Shown one piece after another: positions 1 to 9,505 of a stretch of 64,000 bases of DNA. Under the pieces are notes generated by a model that saw nothing but the letters and a program-made list of their open reading frames with translations, did not search any database and was not told the DNA's origin. Each line of letters starts with the position of its first letter. Position 1 is the stretch's first letter. Origin of the DNA: Ferrithrix thermotolerans DSM 19514 (GTDB lineage Bacteria; Actinomycetota; Acidimicrobiia; Acidimicrobiales; Ilumatobacteraceae); assembly GCA_945861025.1 (NCBI GenBank), contig CAMASN010000001.1:123849-187848 (forward strand). The letters run 5' to 3'. The position numbers and the translations under genes were made by a program.

Positions 1-508
1 TGGCACCCAACGCACTGGCTCGGTAGGCGCGAAAACCTGAGGTGCAGTCATGGATGTGTAGGCGCAACACACCACTTGTGTAGCGGTTTCCCCAACGAGA
101 CAGCAAGCGACGGTGCATGGGCCAATTCACGGTTCCGCCGCCCGCGATATAGCGAGAGCCGACAACAGCGTCTGAGCCCTGCTCGATACGAGCAACCAGC
201 GCAGGAAGGACCTTTGGGTCATGCGAGAAATCGCAGTCCATTGAGACGATGATTTCGTAGTCGCCCTGCAGCGCTTCGCTAAACCCATGACGGTAGGCAC
301 TGCCAAGGCCCTGCTTCGCAGTACGGTGCAACACATGAATGTTGCCGAGCTGCGCGGCGGTCTCATCGGCGAGCTTGCCGGTGCCGTCGGGGCTGTTGTC
401 GTCGACAACCAAAATGTGCGCTTCAGGTAACGACTTGCGCACCTCTTCGAGGAAACGAACGATGTTGTCCGCTTCTTGATAGGTGGGCACCACTACAACC
501 GTTCGCAC
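1..508 (-). CDS. Polyprenol-phosphate mannosyltransferase (Dpm1/Ppm1 type), C-terminus outside window
   Basis: GT2-family enzyme that transfers a hexose, probably mannose from GDP-mannose, to polyprenyl phosphate on the cytoplasmic side of the membrane. The 169 visible codons show the family landmarks in order: N-terminal VVVPTYQEADNI, VVDDNSPDGTG, the metal/nucleotide motif MDCDFSHDP, the GSRYIAGG loop and DCTSGFRAY. The reading frame runs off the left edge, so the C-terminus is missing. The start is GTG at 508 because a TAGCCT -10 box lies 8 nt upstream, giving a leaderless transcript. It is divergent from the AftD-like gene. Its product would serve as donor for the GT-C transferases downstream. 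Mannose specificity is inferred from family resemblance only. Confidence 0.9.
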   Translation of the reverse strand, partial: MRTVVVVPTYQEADNIVRFLEEVRKSLPEAHILVVDDNSPDGTGKLADETAAQLGNIHVLHRTAKQGLGSAYRHGFSEALQGDYEIIVSMDCDFSHDPKVLPALVARIEQGSDAVVGSRYIAGGGTVNWPMHRRLLSRWGNRYTSGVLRLHIHDCTSGFRAYRASALGA

Positions 509-516
509 GGTGGGTC

Positions 517-522
517 AGGCTA
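517..522 (-). promoter_or_regulatory. -10 box of a leaderless promoter for the Dpm1-like gene
   Basis: TAGCCT on the minus strand fits the actinobacterial TANNNT -10 pattern. Eight bases separate it from the GTG start, so transcription should begin at or next to the start codon. No Shine-Dalgarno sequence is present. Confidence 0.5.
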
Positions 523-555
523 GCGCGAACGCCTTGGGGCGGATGTAGTCCGTGT

Positions 556-561
556 TACAGT
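556..561 (+). promoter_or_regulatory. -10 box upstream of the AftD-like gene
   Basis: TACAGT fits TANNNT, with TTGGGG as a possible -35 at 534-539 (16 bp spacer). The first start codon about 9 nt downstream is the GTG at 571. That GTG opens a short ORF, not the AftD frame. Confidence 0.5.
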
Positions 562-570
562 TCGGCCGCT

Positions 571-597
571 GTGACAGCTTGCAGCTACTGCTTATGA
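571..597 (+). CDS. Possible 8-codon leaderless leader peptide (M-T-A-C-S-Y-C-L)
   Basis: A GTG placed 9 nt after a TACAGT box opens an 8-codon ORF. Its TGA overlaps the ATG at 594 of the AftD-like gene as ATGA. This arrangement would allow translational coupling, with the leader delivering ribosomes to the large ORF, which has no Shine-Dalgarno sequence. Two of the eight codons are cysteine. Short leaderless cysteine-containing upstream ORFs are known regulators in mycobacteria, but a regulatory role here is inference. The ORF is so short that chance occurrence is possible. Confidence 0.3.
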   Translation: MTACSYCL

Positions 598-3500
598 GCG
601 TCTTTATCTCAGAACTCCTTCTTCGTGTTCAGCGCTCTCGACTCCGCCTGCACGTGCTCCTGCTTGCCTCACTCGCATACGTTCCATCGCTTGCAGCAGC
701 GCCCGGCAAGATCCCTGCCGACACCAAGTTGTTTTTGTATCTCAACCCGTTTCGACTCACCGGAGATGCGCCGTACTCGTGGGACAGTCGCCAGTTCGCT
801 GGATGGGTGCCCCATCAAACGTTGAGCTACCTGTGGCCGTCAGGTCCGTGGTACTCGCTGTGCAACGCAGTCGGAATGCCTGACTGGATCGCCCACCGGT
901 TCTGGATCGGCACGTTGATGTTCGTAGCCGGACTCGGCGCTCGCTGGGCCGCAAAGCACCTTGGCATCCCTGCCACCGGGGCGCTGATCGCAGCAATGTT
1001 CTATCAACTATCGCCCTATGTGTTGCCGTATGTATCGCGCACTTCGGCGATGTTGCTGCCGTGGGCTGGACTCGGCTGGTTGATAGGGCTCACGATACGC
1101 GCCGCCACACGCACGAAATGGCGCGACGTTGCAATCTTCGGACTGGTGATGGCAACGGTGGCGGCACCAAACGCCACGGCAATCTTGATGGTCGCTCCCG
1201 GTCCAGTGTTGTGGCTGTTGCACGCCGCATGGGGCCGGTCGATCACCTGGCGACGGGCCATCATTGTTGCTACAAAGATCGGCGCCATCAGTTTGCTGAT
1301 GTCTGCATGGTGGATCGCCATGCTTTCGGTGCAAGGGCGTTACGGCGCCGATGTGCTGGGTTACTCCGAAACCCTCGAGGCAGTTTCGTCGGTGTCGTCG
1401 GCGAGCGAAGTCTTGCGCGGCATGGGCTACTGGCTGTTCTACCTACGCGACCCAGTGGGGTTCGCCACCAGCGCGTCCGAGCAGTACATGGCTTCTGGCC
1501 GACTGGTCGCCATCTCGTTCATGGTCTTGGGTGTGGCGCTGCTCGGCCTTGTAGCAACCCGATGGACCAGCCGCCGCTACGCCGCGCTGTTGGTGTTTGT
1601 CGGCGTGGTGCTTGCTGTTGGCGTCCATCCCATTTCGAACTCATCACCGCTGATGGCACCACTCGCGCAAAACTCGCGTTCGGCGCTAGCGCTTGCGATT
1701 CGCAGCAGCACCCGCGCACTACCGCTGAGCACATTCGGTTTGGCGCTCGGCGCCGGAGCGCTGGTGGCCGCAATATCGCGAAGGTCGTGGCGAGCGCGCC
1801 ACGCTGCGCCATGGCTCGTTGGTCTGCTTGCCATTGTCAATTTGCCCGCACTCTTCGACGGCGGATTCGTTGATCCCAACTTGGTTCACGATCAGCAAGT
1901 ACCCACTGCATGGACACAAGCCGCCAAGGCTCTCGACGAAGCACCGTCGGGCTACCGAGTGTTGCAGTTGCCGGGCATTGAGTTCGGCGCGTTCCGATGG
2001 GGATACACCGTCGACCCACCGCTGCCTGCTCTCACCAACCGACCAGTCATCACCCGCGACCTGCTTCCACTCGGAAGCGCTGCGGCCATGGACACGCTCT
2101 ATGCGCTCGACGATCGCTTCCATGAAGGCACGATCAACGCTGCCGCGGTGGCGCCCATCGCTCGCTTGTTTGGTGCCGACACGCTTTGGCTCACCAACGA
2201 TGTGGCGTTCGAACGATTTCGTTCACCACGCCCAGAGATCACAAAAGAACTCTTCGCTCGTCCGTCAGCCCAACTCGGCATTGCGCGTCCTTACGGTGTC
2301 GCCGCAGTGAGCACTCCCACGCTTGCGATGATCGACGAACAATCCATCAGCAACGAAGTTGTTGGCGCTCCTCTCGCACCCGTCGACCTTGTTCCAGTGC
2401 TCGAGCCGCAGCCTATTGTGCGCGCAAAAACCGGCAGCATTGTTCTCGCAGGTAGCGGCGACGGCATTGTCGATGCAGCCGGTGCCGGCTTACTGACCGG
2501 CGCCGAACTCATCCGCTACGCAGCACACTTTCCGACTACAGACCCCAACGGTTCAATACTCGATCCCATTGCATCAGCAGACCGAGTCATCGTCACCGAC
2601 AGCAACCGCAAGCGCGCCCATCACTGGCGCGGCTCGCAAGATGTAACAGGTTTCACCGAAGACGGATCCACGAACCCCGGTGTGCTCACGTTCGATAGCG
2701 CAGACCAACGCATCCCCGTGTTCCCCAACCAGACCAGCGACGACATGACCATTGCCGAACAGCGAGGCGCTATCCATGCCTCGGCAAGCTCGTACGGCGA
2801 ACCATTCGCGTATCGACCCGAAGACCGAGCAGCAATGGCCATCGACGGCGACGCCCAAACTGCCTGGATCACAGGCGACCACGGCCAACCCGTCGGCGAA
2901 TTCCTGCGCCTCAACGCCGATGCACCGATCGACGAGGTCACGCTGACGCAACCGCTTGACCCTCGCAACCGCTGGATCACGCGTGTCACCATTACCGACG
3001 ACGCGGGCTCTCGCAGCGTCGACCTCACTGCAGAGTCTCGAACTGTCACAGGCCAACTCGTTGGGCTTCAGCGCCGTTCGGATCAGGTGACCATCCGCAT
3101 CGACGCCATCGACTACGACCGAGGCGCCTCTGCTCCCGCCCTCGACGGCGTAGGCTTTGCTGAGGTTGTCACCGACATGGGCATCATGCGCGAAGTGGTC
3201 CGCGTGCCCAGCAACGTACTGCTGCGAACAGCCCCGAGCCAGCCTGTCGACCTCGTCTTTTCACGGCTGCGCACTCGCCCGACAAACCGTTACCGCCACG
3301 ATCCTGAGCTCACGATGAACAGAGCGTTCACGCTCAGCGATCCGCGCGAATTCACAGCTTCAATCAGCGCCCGCATCTCGCAACGATCAAGTGATGCTGT
3401 TCTCGCCGGGTTGCTGCAGTGGAACGGAACCACATCGTCAGTTCACCTTGCCGGTGTGCCTGCGATGGGCGGATGGGCCGCAACCGATGGCGACCCATCT

Positions 3501-4865
3501 ACGTCGTGGATGTCGCCGTTTGGTGCTGCACTCGGTGCCTCGCTACACATACCGCTTGATTCACAACGTGCGATCACGACCTTGACCATGCGCCAGCCTG
3601 CGTCGGCCCAGTTGGGCACCATCACCGAAGTCACCATCGCTGCAGGCTCTACCACGAACACTGTCTCTGTGCCCGAACCGGATGCTCGAGGCATCAGCAC
3701 ACTGATGTTCCCAGCGCTCTCAGGCGACGCCATCGACCTCACGGTTACCGGCACCAACGGTGCCGCCACTACCGACCGCCGCTTCGCCGCCCGCATCTCA
3801 CTGCCCGTCGGCATCAGCGAGATCTCTGGCCGCGGCATTACGGCGGCTTCGCTTCCCGAACAGTTCGATAGTGGTTGCCGAAGCGATCTGATCACCATCG
3901 ATGGAGCTCAGCTTCCGATTCGTTTGTCCGGCCAGACGGCGGCGCTCCTTTCTGATCACGACGCACGCGTCGACCTCTGCGGCTCACCCCAGATCACCGT
4001 GGGCGGCGGCGAGCATCTCATCACCACGCTCAACGGGTTGCTCATCGGCGTCGACATCAACCAGATCGTGCTGCGCAGCACCTCGATCACCACTGCCGAG
4101 CCCGTTGCGGCTGTCGACCCTTCCGCGACGCCCACTGGCGGGACCACGGCACCAACCGCTGCTCTTCTCAACAGCACCCGCACCACTCGCACAATTTCCG
4201 TCGGAGCGTGTCCCACGGGATGTTGGTTTGTGTTCGGCGAGGGCTACAACCTGGGTTGGGACGCGTCGATCGCAGGCAAGTCGCTCGGCACCCAGCAAGT
4301 GGTCGACGGGGGCTTCAATGGTTGGTACTTGCCGCCGAACTCCGCCGCCCAAACCGTAAACCTTGTTTGGGAAGGTCAGAACTCGGTCAACCTCGGTCTG
4401 TTGCTCTCAGGGCTGGGCATCGCCCTGTGTCTCGCCCTCATCGTGTTCGACCGGCGGCGCACCACTCCAGCCGATGTGTTCGAGCCGCGGTTCACTGATC
4501 TGTGGAATCACCGCTCAACCAAGCCTTTGCTCGGATTCGCCAACCCGTCCATAGTCACCATCTCGATCGCCACGTTGGCTGGCGCGTTGATCATTGCTCC
4601 CAAGTGGGGCCTGTTCTGTGGCCTCATCGCATTCATTTGTTGCGTGCCACTGCGACGACCACACCTTGTTGGCTTCGCAGCCTTTGCCGTAGCGATGTAC
4701 ATCGCTGCCGTGATGGTGCACCGTGTGCGGGCCTATCACCCCTTCCCGAACGGCGGTTGGCCCGGTGTATTCGAAGACATGAATCGTCCGGCGATGGTAG
4801 TGATTGTGTTGTTACTCGCAAGCATCTCGACGCGGCGTAGTTCAGTCGACGGCGACAGTCGCTAA
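594..4865 (+). CDS. AftD-like alpha-(1->3)-arabinofuranosyltransferase family membrane protein (DUF3367)
   Basis: Very large GT-C glycosyltransferase of about 1423 residues, the same size class as mycobacterial AftD, which adds arabinofuranose branches to cell-wall arabinan using decaprenyl-phosphate-arabinose. The N-terminal third has about ten membrane spans and the signature [24 protein letters not shown] and [18 protein letters not shown] segments. The periplasmic part carries two discoidin/CBM-like modules (around residues 730-870 and 950-1050, each with an AxDGDxxTxW-type motif). Membrane spans return near residue 1265 and at the C-terminus. I chose ATG 594 because it overlaps the stop of a leaderless leader ORF. 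An in-frame GTG at 552 would add 14 residues. Donor supply is explained by the DprE1/DprE2/UbiA genes at 24-28 kb. Exact linkage specificity cannot be read from sequence. Confidence 0.88.
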   Translation: MSVFISELLLRVQRSRLRLHVLLLASLAYVPSLAAAPGKIPADTKLFLYLNPFRLTGDAPYSWDSRQFAGWVPHQTLSYLWPSGPWYSLCNAVGMPDWIAHRFWIGTLMFVAGLGARWAAKHLGIPATGALIAAMFYQLSPYVLPYVSRTSAMLLPWAGLGWLIGLTIRAATRTKWRDVAIFGLVMATVAAPNATAILMVAPGPVLWLLHAAWGRSITWRRAIIVATKIGAISLLMSAWWIAMLSVQGRYGADVLGYSETLEAVSSVSSASEVLRGMGYWLFYLRDPVGFATSASEQYMASGRLVAISFMVLGVALLGLVATRWTSRRYAALLVFVGVVLAVGVHPISNSSPLMAPLAQNSRSALALAIRSSTRALPLSTFGLALGAGALVAAISRRSWRARHAAPWLVGLLAIVNLPALFDGGFVDPNLVHDQQVPTAWTQAAKALDEAPSGYRVLQLPGIEFGAFRWGYTVDPPLPALTNRPVITRDLLPLGSAAAMDTLYALDDRFHEGTINAAAVAPIARLFGADTLWLTNDVAFERFRSPRPEITKELFARPSAQLGIARPYGVAAVSTPTLAMIDEQSISNEVVGAPLAPVDLVPVLEPQPIVRAKTGSIVLAGSGDGIVDAAGAGLLTGAELIRYAAHFPTTDPNGSILDPIASADRVIVTDSNRKRAHHWRGSQDVTGFTEDGSTNPGVLTFDSADQRIPVFPNQTSDDMTIAEQRGAIHASASSYGEPFAYRPEDRAAMAIDGDAQTAWITGDHGQPVGEFLRLNADAPIDEVTLTQPLDPRNRWITRVTITDDAGSRSVDLTAESRTVTGQLVGLQRRSDQVTIRIDAIDYDRGASAPALDGVGFAEVVTDMGIMREVVRVPSNVLLRTAPSQPVDLVFSRLRTRPTNRYRHDPELTMNRAFTLSDPREFTASISARISQRSSDAVLAGLLQWNGTTSSVHLAGVPAMGGWAATDGDPSTSWMSPFGAALGASLHIPLDSQRAITTLTMRQPASAQLGTITEVTIAAGSTTNTVSVPEPDARGISTLMFPALSGDAIDLTVTGTNGAATTDRRFAARISLPVGISEISGRGITAASLPEQFDSGCRSDLITIDGAQLPIRLSGQTAALLSDHDARVDLCGSPQITVGGGEHLITTLNGLLIGVDINQIVLRSTSITTAEPVAAVDPSATPTGGTTAPTAALLNSTRTTRTISVGACPTGCWFVFGEGYNLGWDASIAGKSLGTQQVVDGGFNGWYLPPNSAAQTVNLVWEGQNSVNLGLLLSGLGIALCLALIVFDRRRTTPADVFEPRFTDLWNHRSTKPLLGFANPSIVTISIATLAGALIIAPKWGLFCGLIAFICCVPLRRPHLVGFAAFAVAMYIAAVMVHRVRAYHPFPNGGWPGVFEDMNRPAMVVIVLLLASISTRRSSVDGDSR

Positions 4866-4868
4866 TGT
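4863..4868 (+). promoter_or_regulatory. -10 box of a leaderless promoter for the GT2 gene
   Basis: TAATGT lies 10 nt before the GTG at 4879 and includes the TAA stop codon of the AftD-like gene. A weak TTCAGT -35 candidate sits at 4841-4846. Confidence 0.45.
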
Positions 4869-4878
4869 AGGCGGCACT

Positions 4879-5595
4879 GTGTTTGCATCACCTCGCCCTT
4901 GCCTCACTGCCGTCGTGCCTTGCTATAACGAGCAAGCAACCATCCTTACCCTGCTTGATCGCGTGTGTGCCTCGCCGTGGATTTACGAAGTCATCGTTGT
5001 CGACGACGGGTCCACCGACACCACCCGTGAACTGCTTGCCAGCGTCACTGATCCACGTATCCGCGTCATCCTGCAGCCGCGCAACCAAGGCAAGGGCGCG
5101 GCGTTACGCACCGGCTTCGCCGCAGCCACCGGCGACTACGTCATCGTGCAAGACGCAGACCTCGAATACGACCCAGCCGAGTACGGCGAGTTACTCGAGC
5201 CACTCGAGTCGGGTGTTGCCGATGTCGTATTTGGCTCACGCTTTTTGGGCGGACGGCCGCACCGAGTGCTCTACTTCTGGCACTCACTGGGCAATCGTTT
5301 GCTCACGTTGCTCTCGAACATGTTCACCGATCTCAACCTCACCGATATGGAGACCTGTTACAAGGCATTCAAGCGCGAGGTCATTCAGTCGATCACCATC
5401 GAAGAAGATCGGTTTGGCTTCGAACCTGAGGTCACGGCAAAGCTTGCACGCGGCAACTGGCAAATCTTCGAGGTCGGTATTTCCTACGCTGGACGCACCT
5501 ACGCTGAGGGCAAGAAAATCGGATGGCGCGATGGCGTTCGCGCCGTTGTGTGCATCGTGCGGTACTCGAAGCTCGGTCAACGGCTGAAGGGCTAA
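4879..5595 (+). CDS. Glycosyltransferase family 2, polyprenol-phosphate glucose/mannose synthase-like
   Basis: Soluble or membrane-associated GT2 enzyme of 238 residues. It resembles ALG5-type and bacterial undecaprenyl-phosphate glycosyltransferases that load one sugar onto a polyprenyl phosphate carrier. Visible motifs are [19 protein letters not shown], the DxD-region [17 protein letters not shown], and the [11 protein letters not shown] and [12 protein letters not shown] segments typical of the family. The start is GTG 4879, following a TAATGT box; the open frame extends further upstream into aftD but without a better start. It follows the AftD-like gene by 13 nt and precedes an O-acyltransferase. 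It is the second lipid-carrier loading enzyme of the locus; the sugar is unknown. Confidence 0.88.
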   Translation: MFASPRPCLTAVVPCYNEQATILTLLDRVCASPWIYEVIVVDDGSTDTTRELLASVTDPRIRVILQPRNQGKGAALRTGFAAATGDYVIVQDADLEYDPAEYGELLEPLESGVADVVFGSRFLGGRPHRVLYFWHSLGNRLLTLLSNMFTDLNLTDMETCYKAFKREVIQSITIEEDRFGFEPEVTAKLARGNWQIFEVGISYAGRTYAEGKKIGWRDGVRAVVCIVRYSKLGQRLKG

Positions 5596-5669
5596 ACGGC
5601 CGCACACAGCAAGCGATACCGCTAACTCTCGGGTCTCCACCCGAACGCAAGACTTGTGCCGGGGGCATT

Positions 5670-7652
5670 GTGCAAGAAACGCAGAGCGACTATTTTCCTG
5701 CGATTGATGGATTGCGCGCACTTGCCGTGACCGCAGTGTTGCTGTTTCACGCCGGCCATCTCAGTGGTGGATTCCTCGGCGTCGATACCTTTTTTGTGAT
5801 CTCAGGGTTCTTGATTACCCGCCTGCTGCTTCGCGAAGTTGAGGCCACATCGTCGATAGCGCTCGGTGTGTTCTGGGCTCGCCGTGCTCGGCGTCTACTG
5901 CCAGCGCTTGCGGTGATGATCTGCGTACTTACCCTGTGGAATCTGCGCTTCGGAACACCGCCCGAACGCCTCGCCCTACGCCAAGACACGTTGTGGAGCC
6001 TGTCGTTTCTGATGAACTGGCACGAGGTGTTCTCGGCCCACGACTACTGGTCGTCGTTCGCACAGAAGTCACCGTTATCCCACCTGTGGAGCCTCGCTGT
6101 CGAAGAACAGTTCTATGTGGTGTGGCCGCTCGTTGCACTCGCAGTAATTCGATGGGCACGTCGTCCCCAACAAGCGATGTTCGCCATCTGCGCCAGCGGT
6201 GCAGTTGCCTCGTTTGTGTTGATGACGGCGCTCTACGACCCCAATGCATCTACCCGCGTGTACGAAGGCACCGACACGCGCATCGGCGCGATGATGATCG
6301 GCGGCATGTGCGCCACCAACACCGTTCGCAATGCAATGGCCCGGGCATTCTCAAATCGGTCGCCCCGCTCTGCCAACGCGGTGGGCTTCGCGCTGGCCTC
6401 GGCCACTGCTGTTGTGCTGTGGCTCTACGTGGTCGCGCAGGGCACCGACTCGATCTTATTTAGGGGCGGTTTCTTTGTTTTTGCTGCTGCCGTTGGACTC
6501 CTGGTCGGCGCCATCACCATCGACCCGCGCACGTCTCGATCACCGGTACGCGCCACCGTCACCAACGTGTTGTCGTTGCGCCCATTGCGCGCCGTCGGCC
6601 GACTCAGCTATGGCTTGTATCTGTGGCATTGGCCGATCTACGTGGTGCTCAATCCGGTACGTACCGGGCTCAGCGACTGGTCCCTCGTTGCCGTTCGCCT
6701 CTCGGTTACTGCGGTGGTGTCGGTGCTGTCGTATCGCTACGTCGAGCGCCCTGTTCGCGAGGGTCTGCAGCGTCGACCAACCTGGGTAAGCGCACCAGCC
6801 ACCGGTCTCGCTGTGGGCCTCGCAGCACTTCTGGCCGTTACCGTGGCTCTACCCGGCGCGAGCGCCACAGCGATCAACCTCGACGGAATCGTGGCACTCA
6901 CGGCCGACACCACCACCAGCGTTGGCGCAGTTCAACCAAGCACTCCGACAACGATCCCAGTAACCACCACCACGCTCGCCGCCATGAAGCGAGGCACCAT
7001 CCATGATGTGGTGTTGTTCGGCGACTCCATTGCCTACACCACACGGCCGGGTCTCGAAGCTGCCCTTGGCGCTGCGGGCGCCACGTTGCACAGTGCTGCC
7101 GGGCCCGGAGTTCGCCTTACCGGTACAAGCGCATATTTTGACTACCTCTCCGGCCTCGACAAGGCAGTCGATGGCCACACCTTGCTCGTGTTGGTGCAAC
7201 TGTCGGTATGGGATGCCCAGTTCGACCCCACAGAGCAGTACAACTCGCTGGTCTTGCTGCACCAGTTCATTGTCGATCGCGGCGCCCAGATGATCATCAC
7301 GCCGCCTCCAGCGATTCGAGCCGACCAGAGCAAACACGGCACCAGCGAGCTGTACGACATCGGTAAGCGCATTGCTACCGAGCACCCCGACACAGTCACG
7401 TTCCTCGACACCGCTGCAGTGTGGACCCATCGCTACAGCGCCGACCTCAACGACGATCACGTGCCCGAGCGAATGTACGACGGGGTTCACATGTGCGCCT
7501 CGGGTGCTGCACTCGTCAGCGCATGGCTGGTCGAGCAAATGTCACGGCTTTTCGACGGCATCTCGCCCGCTCCGGTGGCCTCGTGGGCAGGGGGCCCGTG
7601 GACTCACAACCCCATCTACGACTCGCCTCCCGGAACCTGCGCTGCCGTTTGA
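5670..7652 (+). CDS. Acyltransferase family 3 fused to SGNH hydrolase domain (OafA/OatA type)
   Basis: Integral membrane O-acyltransferase of 660 residues, the architecture used to O-acetylate envelope polysaccharides. The N-terminal acyltransferase-3 domain has about ten membrane spans and begins with AIDGLRALAVTAVLLFHAGH, then FLGVDTFFVISGFLI. After a Thr-rich linker near residue 440, the extracytoplasmic SGNH domain shows the GDSIAYTTRPGLE serine block and the DGVHMC Asp-His block near the C-terminus. GTG 5670 is chosen because the conserved domain starts about 15 residues later. A small hairpin (5630-5643) lies in the 74 nt gap before it. A homologous gene lies on the other strand at 11603-13636. 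Confidence 0.88.
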   Translation: MQETQSDYFPAIDGLRALAVTAVLLFHAGHLSGGFLGVDTFFVISGFLITRLLLREVEATSSIALGVFWARRARRLLPALAVMICVLTLWNLRFGTPPERLALRQDTLWSLSFLMNWHEVFSAHDYWSSFAQKSPLSHLWSLAVEEQFYVVWPLVALAVIRWARRPQQAMFAICASGAVASFVLMTALYDPNASTRVYEGTDTRIGAMMIGGMCATNTVRNAMARAFSNRSPRSANAVGFALASATAVVLWLYVVAQGTDSILFRGGFFVFAAAVGLLVGAITIDPRTSRSPVRATVTNVLSLRPLRAVGRLSYGLYLWHWPIYVVLNPVRTGLSDWSLVAVRLSVTAVVSVLSYRYVERPVREGLQRRPTWVSAPATGLAVGLAALLAVTVALPGASATAINLDGIVALTADTTTSVGAVQPSTPTTIPVTTTTLAAMKRGTIHDVVLFGDSIAYTTRPGLEAALGAAGATLHSAAGPGVRLTGTSAYFDYLSGLDKAVDGHTLLVLVQLSVWDAQFDPTEQYNSLVLLHQFIVDRGAQMIITPPPAIRADQSKHGTSELYDIGKRIATEHPDTVTFLDTAAVWTHRYSADLNDDHVPERMYDGVHMCASGAALVSAWLVEQMSRLFDGISPAPVASWAGGPWTHNPIYDSPPGTCAAV

Positions 7653-7676
7653 TAGCGGCGTATTCGCACCTGCGAC

Positions 7677-7682
7677 TACACT
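7677..7682 (+). promoter_or_regulatory. -10 box upstream of the GMC/SDR gene set
   Basis: TACACT fits TANNNT and lies 12 nt before ATG 7695, giving a 5' leader of only a few bases. It would drive the four overlapping genes from 7695 to 11593. Confidence 0.4.
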
Positions 7683-7694
7683 CACTATTTCGTC

Positions 7695-8036
7695 ATGGCT
7701 GCTCAAACCTCACGGGCGTTCGTGCGCCCATTCACACAATGCCTACTTGGTGTAGACCTCCCCGGGCTGTCTAGTTCGCAGCGTGACCAGATCAGTGAAT
7801 TCGCTGTCTTCCATGTCGACGAGCTTCCTAGCGTGCTTCGCCTTGGCTGCAACATCATCGCCGTTCCAATGCGTGGCGTTGTGGCGCTCCCCTTTGGCAG
7901 CAACGTCATAGCGTGGCTCATCCGCCATCCCCTTCCGCTGGTGGGCGAGTACGTTCGCATGATCCGATCGCTCGCATACACCTACGTCTGGGAGCACTGG
8001 CCCGACACGCTTCCCGACGGCTCAGGCGCCGCATGA
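7695..8036 (+). CDS. Small unknown protein coupled to GMC oxidoreductase
   Basis: A 113-residue protein I do not recognise. It has no obvious signal peptide and a mildly hydrophobic central part (residues 50-75). The composition is normal for the genome and the codon use looks coding. It is the first gene of a four-gene set: its stop overlaps the ATG of the GMC oxidoreductase by ATGA. The tight coupling suggests a subunit or accessory factor of that oxidoreductase, comparable to the small partner proteins of some GMC dehydrogenases. That role is inference from position only. Confidence 0.7.
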   Translation: MAAQTSRAFVRPFTQCLLGVDLPGLSSSQRDQISEFAVFHVDELPSVLRLGCNIIAVPMRGVVALPFGSNVIAWLIRHPLPLVGEYVRMIRSLAYTYVWEHWPDTLPDGSGAA

Positions 8037-9505
8037 CCGTTCTGAATTCGCCGATCCACTCCCCCGCTACAGAGTCGCTGTACGACACCGAAATCTTGAT
8101 TATCGGTTCGGGCGCTGGCGGCGCTACCACCGCTGCACTGTTGGCTGAAGCAGGCTTCGATGTGCTCGTGGTCGAAGAGGGCGCATGGGTCGAGCAAGGC
8201 ACCGTTGTGCCGTTCTCGCTCGACCAGATGAACCAGCAATACCGATCCGCCGGCGTCACCGTTGCGCTGGGTCTTCCTTCAATTGCGTACACAGAGGGGC
8301 GCTGTGCCGGAGGCGGCACCGAGGTCAACAGTGGCTTGTATCGTCGGCCGCCCGCCGACGTACTCGAGCGCTGGCGCACGCAGTATCACATTCGCGATCT
8401 CGACCCCGACGAGATGTACGCCATCGCTCATGAACTCGAAACGGCACTCAATGTCACCAAGGTGCCTGGCAAGGTGTCGGCCCCCAGCATGGCATTGCAT
8501 CGCGGCGCCGAAGCGCTCTCATGGGAGAACAGCGAAAGCCCACGTTGGATGAAATACCCCGCCGGCGGCAACGCCTCGAGCGGTCAGCGTCAGAGCATGA
8601 CCCGCACCTACCTGCCCCGCGCTCACCGTGCCGGCGCCCGCATCATCACGCAATGCCGCGTGCGCAAGTTGGCCATTCGTGGCACCAGCGCCAGCGAAGC
8701 CGCCGTGGTGCTCGCCAATGGCCAGCCTGGTCGAATTCGATTTCGCCATGTGTTTGTGTGTGGCGGTGCTATCCACACGCCAGCGCTGCTGCAGCGCAGC
8801 GGCTTGCACGAGCACATTGGCGACACATTGGCCGTGCACCCAACGGTGAAGTTGGCCGCTCACTTCCGCGAGGCCATCAACGTGCCCGACGACGTTCCGG
8901 TGCATCAGGTCAAAGAGTTTGCTCCCGAGATCTCCTTTGGTGGGTCGGCCAGCAACCCCGGCCTTGTGGCAATGGCCCTCGCCGACAACTGGGCCGAGTT
9001 TGGCCATGCTGTCAACGATTGGCAGCGCATCAGCGTCTATTACGCCGCGATTACTAGCCAGGGCAAGGGCCGCGTGAAAGCCATCCCTGGCATGCGCGAT
9101 CCATTGGTCACCTATCACCTCACCGGTCGTGACAAGCAATTGTTACGCAGCGGTCTCAGCCGCCTCACGCTGCTGATGCTTGCCGCTGGCGCCGACGAGG
9201 TCTATCCCAGTTATCGCGGCGCACCACTGGTGCGTACGCCCGGCGACATCGCAAATCTCCAACATTCGTTCGCAACCACAAAGGCCACAGTGATGACAGT
9301 CCACCTCTGCTCTACGGTTCCCATCGGCGAGCATCCGCGATGCGCCGCCAATAGCTTCGGTCAGATTCGCGGCATGAAGAACGTGTGGGTCAACGACGCC
9401 TCCATGTTGCCCGACGCGCCAGGCGTAAACCCGCAGGGCTCCGTGCAGGCCTTCGCCGTGCGCAATGCGCGCCGCTTCATCGAAACGAACTCACCTCGTG
9501 GCTGA
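8033..9505 (+). CDS. GMC family FAD-dependent oxidoreductase
   Basis: Flavoenzyme of 490 residues that oxidises an alcohol or sugar hydroxyl. The N-terminal FAD-binding fold is clear (EILIIGSGAGGATTAALLAE, then LVVEEG near residue 45), followed by CAGGGTEVNSGLYRRPP, the flavin-contact region typical of GMC enzymes. The C-terminal GMC domain ends with HLCSTVPIGEHPRCA and VNDASMLPDAPGVNPQGSV, which contains the usual catalytic-site neighbourhood. ATG 8033 overlaps the previous stop (ATGA), and its own stop overlaps the GTG of the next SDR gene by 8 nt. With two epimerase-type SDRs downstream it probably acts on a sugar or lipid; the substrate is unknown. Confidence 0.88.
   Translation: MTVLNSPIHSPATESLYDTEILIIGSGAGGATTAALLAEAGFDVLVVEEGAWVEQGTVVPFSLDQMNQQYRSAGVTVALGLPSIAYTEGRCAGGGTEVNSGLYRRPPADVLERWRTQYHIRDLDPDEMYAIAHELETALNVTKVPGKVSAPSMALHRGAEALSWENSESPRWMKYPAGGNASSGQRQSMTRTYLPRAHRAGARIITQCRVRKLAIRGTSASEAAVVLANGQPGRIRFRHVFVCGGAIHTPALLQRSGLHEHIGDTLAVHPTVKLAAHFREAINVPDDVPVHQVKEFAPEISFGGSASNPGLVAMALADNWAEFGHAVNDWQRISVYYAAITSQGKGRVKAIPGMRDPLVTYHLTGRDKQLLRSGLSRLTLLMLAAGADEVYPSYRGAPLVRTPGDIANLQHSFATTKATVMTVHLCSTVPIGEHPRCAANSFGQIRGMKNVWVNDASMLPDAPGVNPQGSVQAFAVRNARRFIETNSPRG

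Noticed and set aside
127..408. 93-codon open frame on the minus strand
   Set aside because: Out of frame with the Dpm1-like gene, whose motifs run through the whole region in another frame.
5630..5643. Hairpin CGGGT/ACCCG between the GT2 and acyltransferase genes
   Set aside because: Five base pairs and no T-run; too weak to call a terminator.
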